NCBI GenBank assembly: GCA_039028975.1
Contig: JBCCHB010000032.1
Location: forward strand, 54,650-118,649
Length of the DNA: 64,000 nucleotides
DNA from: JAHBNG01 sp039028975
GTDB lineage: Bacteria; Chloroflexota; Anaerolineae; Caldilineales; Caldilineaceae
Reading direction: 5' to 3'
Notes under the pieces: generated by a model
The model's database searches: none
Seen by the model: only the letters and a program-made list of their open reading frames with translations
What the model was told of the DNA's origin: nothing
In this document: piece after piece, positions 1 through 9,004 of the stretch
Position numbering within the stretch: position 1 is the stretch's first letter
How the letters are laid out: the number at the start of each line of letters is the position of its first letter
Program-made: the position numbers and the translations under genes

Positions 1-290
1 CCACCGGATGAGACAGGTGTACCCATCCGGCTCTGGTTGACCACGGCAAATTGGTTTTTCTCTTTATCGAACTCAATGCGAAAATGATCTCGGGAAATAT
101 TAGTGAGAGACTGCTCGTCCAAGTCAAATAGCTTTTGAAGTGAGATAGGGGTCTTACTCAATTTATTCTGATTTTGCGCCGTACGGCCAAATAGAATTGG
201 GCAATCCTCAGGCGTAAATATACGTTCAGGAAACGGTTCATCGTCATACCAGATGGAAATACGAATAGAGCGGGAAGAGGAGTTAGCCAT
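1..290 (-). CDS. FHA-domain protein, N-terminal part (cut by window edge)
   Basis: I translated this end by hand because it runs off the window. It starts with ATG at 290-288, with an AGGAG Shine-Dalgarno about 9 bases upstream, and stays open for 96 codons to the edge. Residues about 30-96 look like the first half of a forkhead-associated (FHA) phosphothreonine-binding domain: an LFGR strand (the GR of FHA), then NISRDHFRI (the S-R-x-H core) and a following N-Q-S. FHA domains bind phosphothreonine peptides. With a window full of Ser/Thr kinases, a phospho-dependent adaptor role is likely. It is divergent to another FHA gene at 762. The C-terminal half is not visible, so attached domains are unknown. 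Confidence 0.72.
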   Translation of the reverse strand, partial: MANSSSRSIRISIWYDDEPFPERIFTPEDCPILFGRTAQNQNKLSKTPISLQKLFDLDEQSLTNISRDHFRIEFDKEKNQFAVVNQSRMGTPVSSG

Positions 291-761
291 TGGGTCGTGA
301 TCTCCTGATAAAATTCAGCAAAAATTTGAATTATAAATCGTGCAAGAACCGCCGAGTAGACAAAATCAAATAATTAACACATAATATATCATACATTTAT
401 AGTAGCTCACAATGACAATGAACGGCTGGCTAGGGATCTACTGATGCTTATTGTGTGGAAAGTTTCGAGCTAAAATGAAAGAAATTGGCAGACAACGTCG
501 TCCATCTATAGTATATGGTGTCTGTATCATGTCTTCATATTTTCTGAATAAATTGATGTATTATGGTGTAAAATTAGGCTAGTCAGATCAAGACAGCTCC
601 TTTCCAAACCCAAATACCATTTAAAAACGAGCACCCCAAAGACAAAATTTTGCAGTTTGTTCAGATCCTTATACGCCTCGAAACAGGATAAAAGGGCCAT
701 CATGTATTTATGAAGTAGCCCACTAAACACCACTCTTTATTAAAATCAGGAAGAGGTAAAA
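291..761. promoter_or_regulatory. Divergent intergenic region between two FHA genes
   Basis: This AT-rich spacer separates two divergently transcribed FHA genes and must hold both promoters. A TATAAT hexamer for the leftward gene lies at 335-330, 40 bases before its ATG, but I see no convincing -35 box. The rightward gene has an AGGAAGAGG ribosome site just before ATG 762. A 68-codon minus-strand open frame at 527-733 resembles nothing I recognise and has no clear ribosome site, so I do not call it. Confidence 0.35.
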
Positions 762-1790
762 ATGACTACAAAAGATCGTACGACAAAACCAAGTACAACA
801 GTACCCACTCCTGTAATGACAGCCCAGTACATTGTCAAAGCTGGTTCACAAGAAATCGGTCGAATTAACGAAAAAGGCGGTATCCTGGCCCGGTCAGATT
901 TTGCTGCTCGACAGCTCATCATTCTTCACGAATCAATCTCGCGCCCCCATGCTCTACTCTATCGGGATGCAAGAGGGCGCACCACATTGACAGACGTCGC
1001 CAGTTATTATGGTACCGAAGTCAATCAACGTCCCATAGACAATGATTCAACACGCCTACGACATGGCGACAGAATTTTCTTTGGTAACTTTGTCGAATAC
1101 GAGGTCGATCTAAACAAAGACAAGCTAATCAGCTTATCCGGCAAACCGATATCGGATTTGGACATCTCTGGCAGTGGTCAATGGCTCATTACCCGGGATC
1201 AGTTAGATACAATCCTGGTCGATAACCCTCAAGTGGCCGACCCCCATTTGGTTATCAAACCAGGGGCGTCCAATGGAGAGTCTTTGATTCGAGTCCGAGA
1301 TTTAAATAGAGATAGCACAACAATCATAGATGGAATAAGGCTTAACGGGGAGTCAAATCCATATACAGGCAACTCGCCAGTTCAGTTTCAGATTGGAGTT
1401 GAGTCATATTCCATCTTAGAATCTAATACGAATAAAAGCAATGCCAAATCTATTCGGGCTAATCTCAAAGACAGCAAAAGCGAGGAGATTCTCTTCCTCG
1501 AATTCACAGAAGATTACCCTATGCAAACAATCGGGCGCGGAAAGACCAGGGACGTAATCATTCCCGATCCCGGGGTATCGCGGGACCATGCAGCCATCAC
1601 TTATAGCTTTTATGATCAAAAGTTTGTCATTCAAAATAAGTCAAAGACCTCTTCAACTCTCGTCAATGGTCATCCATTGCCACGCGAGGCTCCACGTATT
1701 CTATCGAATTACACTCGTATTCAGTTTGATACCCAAGAATTTACGTTTTCTTATCATCAATCAAGGCGTGAAAAGCAGTCACCCTCTTGA
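762..1790 (+). CDS. Protein with two clear FHA domains and one degenerate one
   Basis: 342 aa, starting at an ATG behind AGGAAGAGG. The first FHA domain spans about residues 30-115, with IGR and later ESISRPHALL as the S-R-x-H core. The last spans about 240-330, with TIGRGKTRDVIIPDPGVSRD, a following H, and NKSKTSSTLVNGHPL. The middle section (about 125-215) has FHA-like spacing (NPQVADPHLVI, DGIRLNG) but lacks the S-R-x-H arginine, so it is probably a degenerate third copy. There is no membrane segment or enzyme domain, which points to a cytoplasmic phosphothreonine-binding scaffold. It is the only plus-strand signalling gene in the first 54 kb and converges on the vWA/CHAT gene. Its partner is inferred to be one of the nearby kinases. 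Confidence 0.8.
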   Translation: MTTKDRTTKPSTTVPTPVMTAQYIVKAGSQEIGRINEKGGILARSDFAARQLIILHESISRPHALLYRDARGRTTLTDVASYYGTEVNQRPIDNDSTRLRHGDRIFFGNFVEYEVDLNKDKLISLSGKPISDLDISGSGQWLITRDQLDTILVDNPQVADPHLVIKPGASNGESLIRVRDLNRDSTTIIDGIRLNGESNPYTGNSPVQFQIGVESYSILESNTNKSNAKSIRANLKDSKSEEILFLEFTEDYPMQTIGRGKTRDVIIPDPGVSRDHAAITYSFYDQKFVIQNKSKTSSTLVNGHPLPREAPRILSNYTRIQFDTQEFTFSYHQSRREKQSPS

Positions 1791-1842
1791 GTATCAGTTG
1801 TCCCAAAGGATCCGAGCTGTTCAATAAATAACAAAGATGAAC

Positions 1843-1884
1843 AAGATTAGAAGGATGAAAAGATCTGCCTAATCTTCTAATCTT
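1843..1884. terminator. Inverted repeat between convergent genes, probable bidirectional terminator
   Basis: An 11-bp perfect inverted repeat (AAGATTAGAAG at 1843-1853 and CTTCTAATCTT at 1874-1884) with a 20-base loop lies between the ends of the convergent genes at 762-1790 and 1957-6327. A second pairing (AGGATGAA 1852-1859 with TTCATCCT 1894-1901) overlaps it. T-rich sequence follows on the plus side. Position and symmetry fit a shared terminator. The stem is AT-rich and the loop is long, so confidence is moderate. Confidence 0.5.
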
Positions 1885-1956
1885 TGTTTGATCTTCATCC
1901 TGCTGTGGTGCTATGGATGGACGGGTGTTCAAACCACGAAACCTGCCTAAACCATA

Positions 1957-4900
1957 TCAAGATAAGATAGGCAGTTGCCATAGAAGCAGATCGCCGCTGG
2001 ATGTGGAAGCCACAAGTTTTGTCTTGTCGGGGCTCAGATCCAGGTGCAAAATATTTGTTTGGTCGCCTTCAAGGGTCTGTACAACCGTTCCATCAGCCAG
2101 ATCCCACACTTTTACTGTACCGTCTTCAGAAGCCGAAAGAACATATTGTTCATCCTGACTCAACGCCACGCCATAAACTGTCCCCATATGTTCATCTAAG
2201 GTATAAATTTTACGACGTTGGCTCAGATCCCACACTTGCAACGTCTCATCATCACAAGCTGTAATGACGAGGTTGCCATCAGCTGATAGAGCGATATCAC
2301 GAATTTGTTCCGTATGCGCCCGAATACGGTTAGTATTTTTTGATTTGGTCAGATCCCATATGCGTAGCGATCCCAAAGATGAGGCCGAGACTGCTCGCAG
2401 ACCATCTTCGCTCAGGGCAACGCAGGTCACCACATCCCTGTGTTCCATTAAGGTCTGTAAGCAGTTTCCATTCTCCAAATCCCAGAGCATGAGGCTGGTA
2501 TCCGATGAAGCCGACACAGCTTGCGTGCCAGAACTCGAGATGGCCACATCGCTGACGCCTCGTCCATGACCTTTCAATACATGGAGGCATTTTCCACTAT
2601 CAATGTCCCATATGCGCAAAGTTTCATCATCAGAAGCAGAAACGATCTGTCGGTGATTGGGGCGAAACCGGACCCGCAGCACGCGACCACTGTGCCCCTC
2701 GAAAGTACGCATATAGGTCTGATTTTCTAAATCCCACAGCTTGATCGTTCCATCATCAGAGGCAGATGCCACAAGCGTACCATCGGGGCTGATGGCCACC
2801 CCCCATATGCTGGCTCTATGACGGGCGTATTCGGGCAAGAATGGTTGGCCTTGGGGTTGGATGATCTGCTCAAGAGATTGATTATCTGTATTGGCCTCGG
2901 GATCTATCTCTTCTGAGTCGTCAATGGAGTCGCGACTAGATGGATCACCCGTTCGGGTGACGATCTCAACGTCCGGCTCTTGCTCTAACGGTATATCAGG
3001 CAATGATTGCCCAGGCTCCGGGGGGATAACTTTCTGGTCACCCTTGCGCAACAGCGTCGGTGCCAAGTCACCTACATTATGGACAGCATTTAGCGACCCC
3101 CTAGCAACGTCGAAAGAGAAGTCAACGGAATTTCCTGCGCTAATTGCTTCATAAAAGGCCACAGAGAACTCGATGGATTCGTCATCAGTAATGGCATGGG
3201 CTACGCCTACCACATAGTCAATGTGCTGGGCAAAGGCATAGGCTTGCGGTTCTGAGTAACAAGCATTTAAGACCACACAGTGGACGTCCGTAAAGGGTTG
3301 AAAGAAGTCGGCAAGCCCTTGGGGATCTACATAGGCCGACGTTCCATCCTCTGTCTCAAAAATAATGCCGGTCTCTTCTGTGGCGTGTCCCGAAAAGTGG
3401 ACAACGCTTGGTCGATATTTGAGCATGGCTCTACGTAGGTCAGTAAAACCAGCAGCCGGGATAGCAATTATTTGAATATCGTTCTCCGTACCGACCAAGC
3501 TCATGCCGGTCTGGATCTTGCGTAATTCCTCACCAAGGCGCAGCGAATCCTTGTCTTTTGGACTAGACGCAAGGTAAAGAATCGTTTTGAGTGGTGTACC
3601 GTCAGCCTGGCCCCTTTGTTCAGCAGATGGTTCCTCAATAATTGGCTCAGGCTCAGGGGTGGATGCTTCGACAGAAGGTTTATCAGCGACGGTATCCGAC
3701 GAATCGGCCTCTTCACTTTGCTGGCTCTCTGGCTCCTCGGCCTCTTTTACGCTCCCTTCCAACAGATGCTCTTTAATTTTCGCAACTCTTTCTATGAGTT
3801 TTTGGACAACAAGCGATTCCTGTCGGTTGCCAAGCTGGTAAAGAGCATTGGTCAGAAGAATCTCCAAAGGGAACTCGCCCGTGCTCAACAAACCTGTCAT
3901 ATTGACCGTATTCAGAATATTTAATAGTCGAGTTTGAGAAACGCCTTCATCAGGCAGAGCCCTTCTATAGGCAGGATCCATGCCCACCAAAAGGTTGTCT
4001 ATGATTGCTGATGCATTGCCTTGATCCAATAAGACAAACAAGGCTTGGTGAAGGCTTAATATTTCTTGATGTTGGAGACGACCTTCCCTCAAGATTGAAA
4101 ATTCCTTTCTTTCAACGGATTGCATCGAACGAACTTGCTTATCTATCGATTGTACGATTTCATTCGCTTCTACTTCTACATCAACTTGTGTAAATTGCCA
4201 AGCCATTTTAGAAATAGCTCGATCTATCCATTCTTTAGATTCCATAAATACTAATGACATCTGGCCCACTACGTTCGCAAATACACAAACCCCAAATCCA
4301 ACGCCATATTGTTCATGTTCTACCTCAAAAAGTGTTTGCATAGATGAATCTAAGGCACTTTGTGAAAATTGGGGCTTCTCTCGAAGATGATTAGGTAGAC
4401 AGTGGCTATAAATTTGTGCAAGTTGGCGTTCATCTACCTGTGATTGTTTAATTAGGTTAGTAAGATCGGCCACGAGGAGATCTGTTACAACTTTATTGCT
4501 TGGTTGGTGGATTCGTAATGAACTTTCAAACCGAATACTTTCCTCAATAAGGATCTCAAGCGATGTATCTAGCCGTCTTGCCCACTCCGAATAAAATCCT
4601 CCTAAACCGTCCAGGACATCTGGAGCAATTTGCGCAAACACACCCTCCAAAGTATTCAACTGTGTATCTACATCAAGCTCTTGCTCGTATAAAAATGCTT
4701 TAAAGCCACCACCTCGTCCGGCAACGGCATCAATATAATCGCTAATCTCATGAAATACATCCACTGTAGTCGAGCGTAAGGCAATTTGACGCCAGCAGTG
4801 CCTCACTTCTTTACCGCCATAGAAGTCGTAGATAATCTCATCTGGGCTGTGGAGAGCTTTCGGATCTGTCAATTGACAGAAAAGTCCGCTGTAGAACAGT

Positions 4901-6327
4901 TCAGCAACGTGGGTCTGATTAGCCTCTTTGCCCATGATCTTCTGCTGGACGATGCGAATAATCTCCAAGGTAATGGGGGTGCTGGCCAGATAAGAAGCCA
5001 GCTCCCGAGAGGGGCGAGACAATAGCCGCCAACTGAGATCGAAGTATTCTTCGGCCTCTTGACCGGACAATCTTATCGGTGGCCTTGCCAGCGTATGCCA
5101 GCCTGCTTGAGACATGAGTGTAGCTGACGTGTTTCCGTCACCGTTCTCTGATTCCTCTGACGGCAGGAAAATGTAGCCAAAGGAGCGAGAGTGAGATCGT
5201 CCCGCGATCAAGTTGGCCCACGGTCCCAGTGAGTATGATTCTAAGGTAATGACTGGGATGGGCTTAGGGGTGGCCTCAGCGTTGTCCTTACCTTGAACGC
5301 CTTTAAAATCGCTCTCTTCCCAATACCAAGGCCATTCGACCACCTGTAATTTACCATTGGGTACCATAGGTGCGGAACTACTCAACTTGACATCAAGCTC
5401 ATTGACTAAGGTGGTCTGCTCCCACATATTGCGCGGCAGCATATGGAGAATGGTAACTGGCCCGTAGTTAGACCACAACTCGAGCAGATCGGGCATCTCT
5501 CCAGAATACCAAGGGAAGCTGCTCGTATCGGAGAGGAGCAAAATAACGCGCTCACCTCGGGGATCAACCAGCTCCATAGGGTCACATAAACGTCCATCTT
5601 GATAGCCTGCCCCCATTGTAAAGTGAAGCCGAAGTGACTTGAGGGTTGTTTCCTCATCTTCTCGTTTTGGTGCCAGACCGTAAGATGTGACGGCACGAAA
5701 GGCACCAATCTGCTCCAGCAAGGTAACAAATTCGGCAATGGTACGATGCCACATGGCCATAGAGGGCGATTCATCGATGATCAGTGCAACGTCGAGCCAA
5801 CGGCGCCGCTTGGGACGTACAACAACAATAGGTGTATTGGTCTCGGACGAGCGCTCAGCAGACAGAATTTCATCGATTTCATCCACAGTAGGAGAAGAAA
5901 CAGTCTGCTTTAGAGGGCGCAGACTACGTGCCAGATCTAATTGTCGAGGCAGAGCAGAGCTAGCCGGAACAAAGAAGGGTACGTTAGTCTCTCCATCTTC
6001 AATAGCTGTGCTGGGTGGTAAAACGACCGCTGCAGCACTCTCATATCGCGAGATCGGTTGTTGCCCGGCTTCAACCTTTCGACCCTTTAGATTGTTTTCG
6101 GTTGAAGAGCTTTTCGTATCGTCAGACAGTATTGAATCTCGTGCAGATGATTCTGGTTTGGAGATATTCTCCACAGTATTGAACGACCGCCAAATCTGGG
6201 CAGCCAACCAAACGATGTCAGCCACTTCCTCGACACCGATAGGGCGACCATGGAGTTCAACCACCCTTTGGAGATCATTGAGTTGTTCGGGATATCGAAC
6301 ACCCTGCCTAGTGGTATCATCTATCAT
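1957..6327 (-). CDS. vWA (SAV_2336-type) - EAD1 - CHAT caspase - WD40 conflict protein
   Basis: 1456 aa. Residues 15-50 (a helical segment including GRPIGVEEVADIVWLAAQIW) and a vWA-like domain at about 177-360 with MIDAS-like DESPS at 185-189 match the SAV_2336 N-terminal family that partners MoxR ATPases. At about 620-735 lies an unnamed helical module also found in the neighbouring VMAP protein. At about 750-850 is an EAD1 effector-associated domain. At about 905-1090 is a CHAT caspase-like protease with predicted dyad His981 (HFSGHATE) and Cys1023 (LNACYSE). The last 300 residues form seven WD40 repeats, enough for one beta-propeller that could sense a target. It is the terminal gene of the conflict operon and overlaps the MoxR gene stop by 4 bases (ATGA), so they are translationally coupled. 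The expected role, from the VMAP ternary systems described for multicellular bacteria, is a regulated suicide or immune protease. The substrate is unknown. Confidence 0.85.
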   Translation of the reverse strand: MIDDTTRQGVRYPEQLNDLQRVVELHGRPIGVEEVADIVWLAAQIWRSFNTVENISKPESSARDSILSDDTKSSSTENNLKGRKVEAGQQPISRYESAAAVVLPPSTAIEDGETNVPFFVPASSALPRQLDLARSLRPLKQTVSSPTVDEIDEILSAERSSETNTPIVVVRPKRRRWLDVALIIDESPSMAMWHRTIAEFVTLLEQIGAFRAVTSYGLAPKREDEETTLKSLRLHFTMGAGYQDGRLCDPMELVDPRGERVILLLSDTSSFPWYSGEMPDLLELWSNYGPVTILHMLPRNMWEQTTLVNELDVKLSSSAPMVPNGKLQVVEWPWYWEESDFKGVQGKDNAEATPKPIPVITLESYSLGPWANLIAGRSHSRSFGYIFLPSEESENGDGNTSATLMSQAGWHTLARPPIRLSGQEAEEYFDLSWRLLSRPSRELASYLASTPITLEIIRIVQQKIMGKEANQTHVAELFYSGLFCQLTDPKALHSPDEIIYDFYGGKEVRHCWRQIALRSTTVDVFHEISDYIDAVAGRGGGFKAFLYEQELDVDTQLNTLEGVFAQIAPDVLDGLGGFYSEWARRLDTSLEILIEESIRFESSLRIHQPSNKVVTDLLVADLTNLIKQSQVDERQLAQIYSHCLPNHLREKPQFSQSALDSSMQTLFEVEHEQYGVGFGVCVFANVVGQMSLVFMESKEWIDRAISKMAWQFTQVDVEVEANEIVQSIDKQVRSMQSVERKEFSILREGRLQHQEILSLHQALFVLLDQGNASAIIDNLLVGMDPAYRRALPDEGVSQTRLLNILNTVNMTGLLSTGEFPLEILLTNALYQLGNRQESLVVQKLIERVAKIKEHLLEGSVKEAEEPESQQSEEADSSDTVADKPSVEASTPEPEPIIEEPSAEQRGQADGTPLKTILYLASSPKDKDSLRLGEELRKIQTGMSLVGTENDIQIIAIPAAGFTDLRRAMLKYRPSVVHFSGHATEETGIIFETEDGTSAYVDPQGLADFFQPFTDVHCVVLNACYSEPQAYAFAQHIDYVVGVAHAITDDESIEFSVAFYEAISAGNSVDFSFDVARGSLNAVHNVGDLAPTLLRKGDQKVIPPEPGQSLPDIPLEQEPDVEIVTRTGDPSSRDSIDDSEEIDPEANTDNQSLEQIIQPQGQPFLPEYARHRASIWGVAISPDGTLVASASDDGTIKLWDLENQTYMRTFEGHSGRVLRVRFRPNHRQIVSASDDETLRIWDIDSGKCLHVLKGHGRGVSDVAISSSGTQAVSASSDTSLMLWDLENGNCLQTLMEHRDVVTCVALSEDGLRAVSASSLGSLRIWDLTKSKNTNRIRAHTEQIRDIALSADGNLVITACDDETLQVWDLSQRRKIYTLDEHMGTVYGVALSQDEQYVLSASEDGTVKVWDLADGTVVQTLEGDQTNILHLDLSPDKTKLVASTSSGDLLLWQLPILS

Positions 6328-7382
6328 CGACGCATCCTGCTTATCGATTTCAAGACAATTTCCTTTATTCTCTCTTCATCTGCCTTTGAAAGTTTGCCAA
6401 CAGTGCCTGTCGCACTATTAGAGAGTACAATCTGCTGAGCAAGGTAGATGGCATTCATCAGTTGATCTGTGGCAACTAATTCCCCCTTTTCACGTTCATC
6501 CATAATGTGTTTGATAAAGGCAGCCAATGTCGGTGTATATTCAGTGAAGTGGGCCCCCACAATTTCTAGAAGCTTTTGTTGATCCGGCTGCTCCATAGGC
6601 AAACGGAGGCAGCGACGCAAAAACGGCGCGGGCAGTTCCCGTTCGCCATTGCTGGTCATAATCACAATGGGGAAGTGCTTACAGCGCACCCAGCCGTCTT
6701 TGATGGTCACCACATCTGCTGGACTCTCGGCGTTATGCTTGCGAATCTCGAAGTGGTTCTCCAATTCGTTCTTTGGAGTGGTCTCTTCGTCAGCCGTTGC
6801 ATCAACTAAGCGAGAGAGTTCGGGAATCTCAAACTCACCCTCTTCAAAGATGTAGAGCAGATCGTTGGGCAAGTCGATATCGCTCTTGTCGATCTCGTCA
6901 ATGAGAAGAACCCGGGGCCACTCGCGGCAATCGGCAAAAGCCGTCCCTAGTGGCCCAAGGGTCAGATATTTCTCGATGGGTGGTGGAGCATTCTTGGGTT
7001 GGCCATTTTGGCTTCCTAAGTTGGCCTGCTGTAGGCGACCAATGGCGTCATAGCGATAGAGCGCATCCCTTAAGGTAGAACGGGAGGTAATAGGCCAGAC
7101 CAAGACCTTGTCCAGCTCAAGTTCTTTGGCAATCGAATAGGCTAGGCTAGATTTACCTGTCCCTGGATCGCCAGTAACGAGAAGGGGGCGACGCAAGTAA
7201 ATGGCGGCATTAATGACCTGCTTCTTTTTATCATCAATGAGAAATTCGTAGGCCGTCCGTCGGGTTGTGTTGGCAAAATCCCGCCAAGGGGGTGCACCAT
7301 TTTGGAGCATCTCAGCCAATTGCTCTTTACCTTGGTCGTGTCCGTATACAAACCAGTGGTTGGAGCCAGTTGTATCAGCCAT
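6324..7382 (-). CDS. MoxR-family AAA+ ATPase of the vWA-MoxR conflict operon
   Basis: 352 aa with the chosen start ATG 7382-7380, which has an AGAGGA ribosome site. An open frame extends 17 codons upstream into the previous gene but has no ribosome site. Walker A is GDPGTGKS at 71-78 and Walker B is RVLLIDEIDKSD at about 157-168. A sensor-1-like IMTSN precedes LPAPFLRRCLRLPM, the arginine-finger region. This is the MoxR/AAA_5-like pattern. MoxR ATPases are chaperone-like remodelers that act with vWA proteins. Here the vWA partner is the next gene, overlapping by 4 bases, and the upstream VMAP gene overlaps by 8 bases. The tight packing supports a stoichiometric ternary system. Confidence 0.88.
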   Translation of the reverse strand: MADTTGSNHWFVYGHDQGKEQLAEMLQNGAPPWRDFANTTRRTAYEFLIDDKKKQVINAAIYLRRPLLVTGDPGTGKSSLAYSIAKELELDKVLVWPITSRSTLRDALYRYDAIGRLQQANLGSQNGQPKNAPPPIEKYLTLGPLGTAFADCREWPRVLLIDEIDKSDIDLPNDLLYIFEEGEFEIPELSRLVDATADEETTPKNELENHFEIRKHNAESPADVVTIKDGWVRCKHFPIVIMTSNGERELPAPFLRRCLRLPMEQPDQQKLLEIVGAHFTEYTPTLAAFIKHIMDEREKGELVATDQLMNAIYLAQQIVLSNSATGTVGKLSKADEERIKEIVLKSISRMRR

Positions 7383-8856
7383 GGGTTTTGTCCTCTTGTA
7401 ATCTAGTCGGAAGCATTCGATTTGGATCATCAAAAATGATAAACAGGTTGTTTTCGCTAAACCTTGCCTTGCTGGCGAGCAACCGTTCTTTCTGAAGCTC
7501 TCTTACTTGGTGAGGCAATCTAGTGGCTGGCGTACTCAATAACCTATCGATGTCATCTTGCCCAAGACGGTTTGACCCATCATGGCCAGGCCAAATCATG
7601 GCGGGTATCCCCCATTCCAGATGCTGTCGCAACAGAGCCATAAAGGGTTCTTTGGGGTTTTCTTCGCAGATTGTGCAACAGATTTCTTCGGTAGACTTTA
7701 AATCGTAGAATAAGTTATCCAGATCGACCAAGCACGCATGGGTAATTCGGCGATGGAACTGATGGACAGGCCGGTTACCCTGTCCAAATGATTGATGCCA
7801 TCTATCTTTCCAAAAGTTGATATAGCGGATCTTTTTGGCCGCGGCAGGCCTGTTAGCATTCATCTGGGCCTTGACTTGCCGCTCACCAAATCTTCGCACC
7901 ACGATGTTTGGCCCCACAAGGCAATCCTGTTTGCGTTCGGCAAACTCAATATTGACGTGCATCAACTCGCTGGGCAGCATCAATTCAATAAAGGCCCGAC
8001 TTGTCAAATTGGCATCTAGTCTTTCTCGAATCTTCTCTGGCAGCAACCTTATATTTGTCTCAAGCGGATCCCAATTGGCATTTTCAAATTCACCCTTTTC
8101 ATTGGGTTCAAAGAAATCAACCAGTATATGGTCATAATTATTGGCATCGATGCAGGTTACTCTGGCAGTGATCTGTTGGTAACTGGAAACATATGGCTTT
8201 TCATTTACCTTTTCCAGTATCGTTCGGGCTTCTCTGTATACGTCGTCTTTTTCAAACCGCCACTTGAATCTCCTGATTGCCTCGTGGACCCATTCATCCG
8301 TTTTGGCGCCGCTTGAGATGTGGCTTAGTATATTTGCAAAGAGGCAGATACAAAACCCAAAGCCATATTGGCTATGATTTATCTCAAAAAGAGTATCTAA
8401 GGAATGATAGCTCTCAATCAAAGAAAAGCTGTACTGAGTACGCAGCCTTTCTGGAAGACATTGATCATAGAGCTGTGCAAGCTGCGGCTCATCAATCTGA
8501 GCCGGCTCGATTATCTTGATCAGCTTGGTTACGAGCACATCTCTCCCGGCTTTGTCACTAAGCTGCCGAACCTGTATCGCTCCAGGCTCTTTACCGAGCA
8601 ACTCGACAGCATTGAGTAAGAGATACTCTAGAGGAAACTCACCTGTCGTTAACCGATCCATCTCATTCACGGCATTGATTATCTGGCGCAGTCGCAAGCT
8701 TGGAATATCTCCAGTGGGTAATTTGGCTGTCGTGGTGCTATCAATCCCTATCAACAAACTATTGATTACGCTATTGGCATCCGTGTTGAGCTGTCCCTCT
8801 AAATAGCCATGTAGCTCATGAATTTGTAACAAATCAAGTTTAAAGCGTTCAAGCAC
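7375..8856 (-). CDS. VMAP-type adaptor: EAD1 - helical module - VMAP-C
   Basis: 493 aa. The start is GTG at 8856-8854, preceded by GGAAGGA at good spacing. Residues 1-95 are an EAD1 homotypic adaptor (conserved core LLIGID and, later, TGEFPLEYLLLNAVELL). Residues about 105-215 are the same helical module seen in the vWA/CHAT protein (shared LAQLYDQCLPERLR and SQYGFGFCICLFAN). The C-terminal 270 residues match the VMAP-C pattern: IELMLPSELMHVNIEF, then a GPNIVVRRFGER strand, GIPAMIWPGH and a late IIFDDPNRMLP. VMAP proteins are the third partner of vWA-MoxR systems, thought to link the ATPase switch to effectors through EADs. No catalytic residues are visible, so it is probably a scaffold. The family assignment is from remembered motifs, not a search. 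Confidence 0.8.
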   Translation of the reverse strand: MLERFKLDLLQIHELHGYLEGQLNTDANSVINSLLIGIDSTTTAKLPTGDIPSLRLRQIINAVNEMDRLTTGEFPLEYLLLNAVELLGKEPGAIQVRQLSDKAGRDVLVTKLIKIIEPAQIDEPQLAQLYDQCLPERLRTQYSFSLIESYHSLDTLFEINHSQYGFGFCICLFANILSHISSGAKTDEWVHEAIRRFKWRFEKDDVYREARTILEKVNEKPYVSSYQQITARVTCIDANNYDHILVDFFEPNEKGEFENANWDPLETNIRLLPEKIRERLDANLTSRAFIELMLPSELMHVNIEFAERKQDCLVGPNIVVRRFGERQVKAQMNANRPAAAKKIRYINFWKDRWHQSFGQGNRPVHQFHRRITHACLVDLDNLFYDLKSTEEICCTICEENPKEPFMALLRQHLEWGIPAMIWPGHDGSNRLGQDDIDRLLSTPATRLPHQVRELQKERLLASKARFSENNLFIIFDDPNRMLPTRLQEDKTHG

Positions 8857-9004
8857 AAAAATATCCTTCCGAATGAAACTACCTACTCAATGTCATTTGG
8901 TTAAGCCGTTCCGTCTGCAACGCACGGTGAATCCTCTGACTGGAAGGGCGAAATCTCAGGACACCGTGCATCGCAGTCTCCACTAACTTAATGGCATTGA
9001 CTAC

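Noticed and set aside
527..733. 68-codon minus-strand frame in the divergent spacer
   Set aside because: No ribosome site, no family resemblance, AT-rich DNA.
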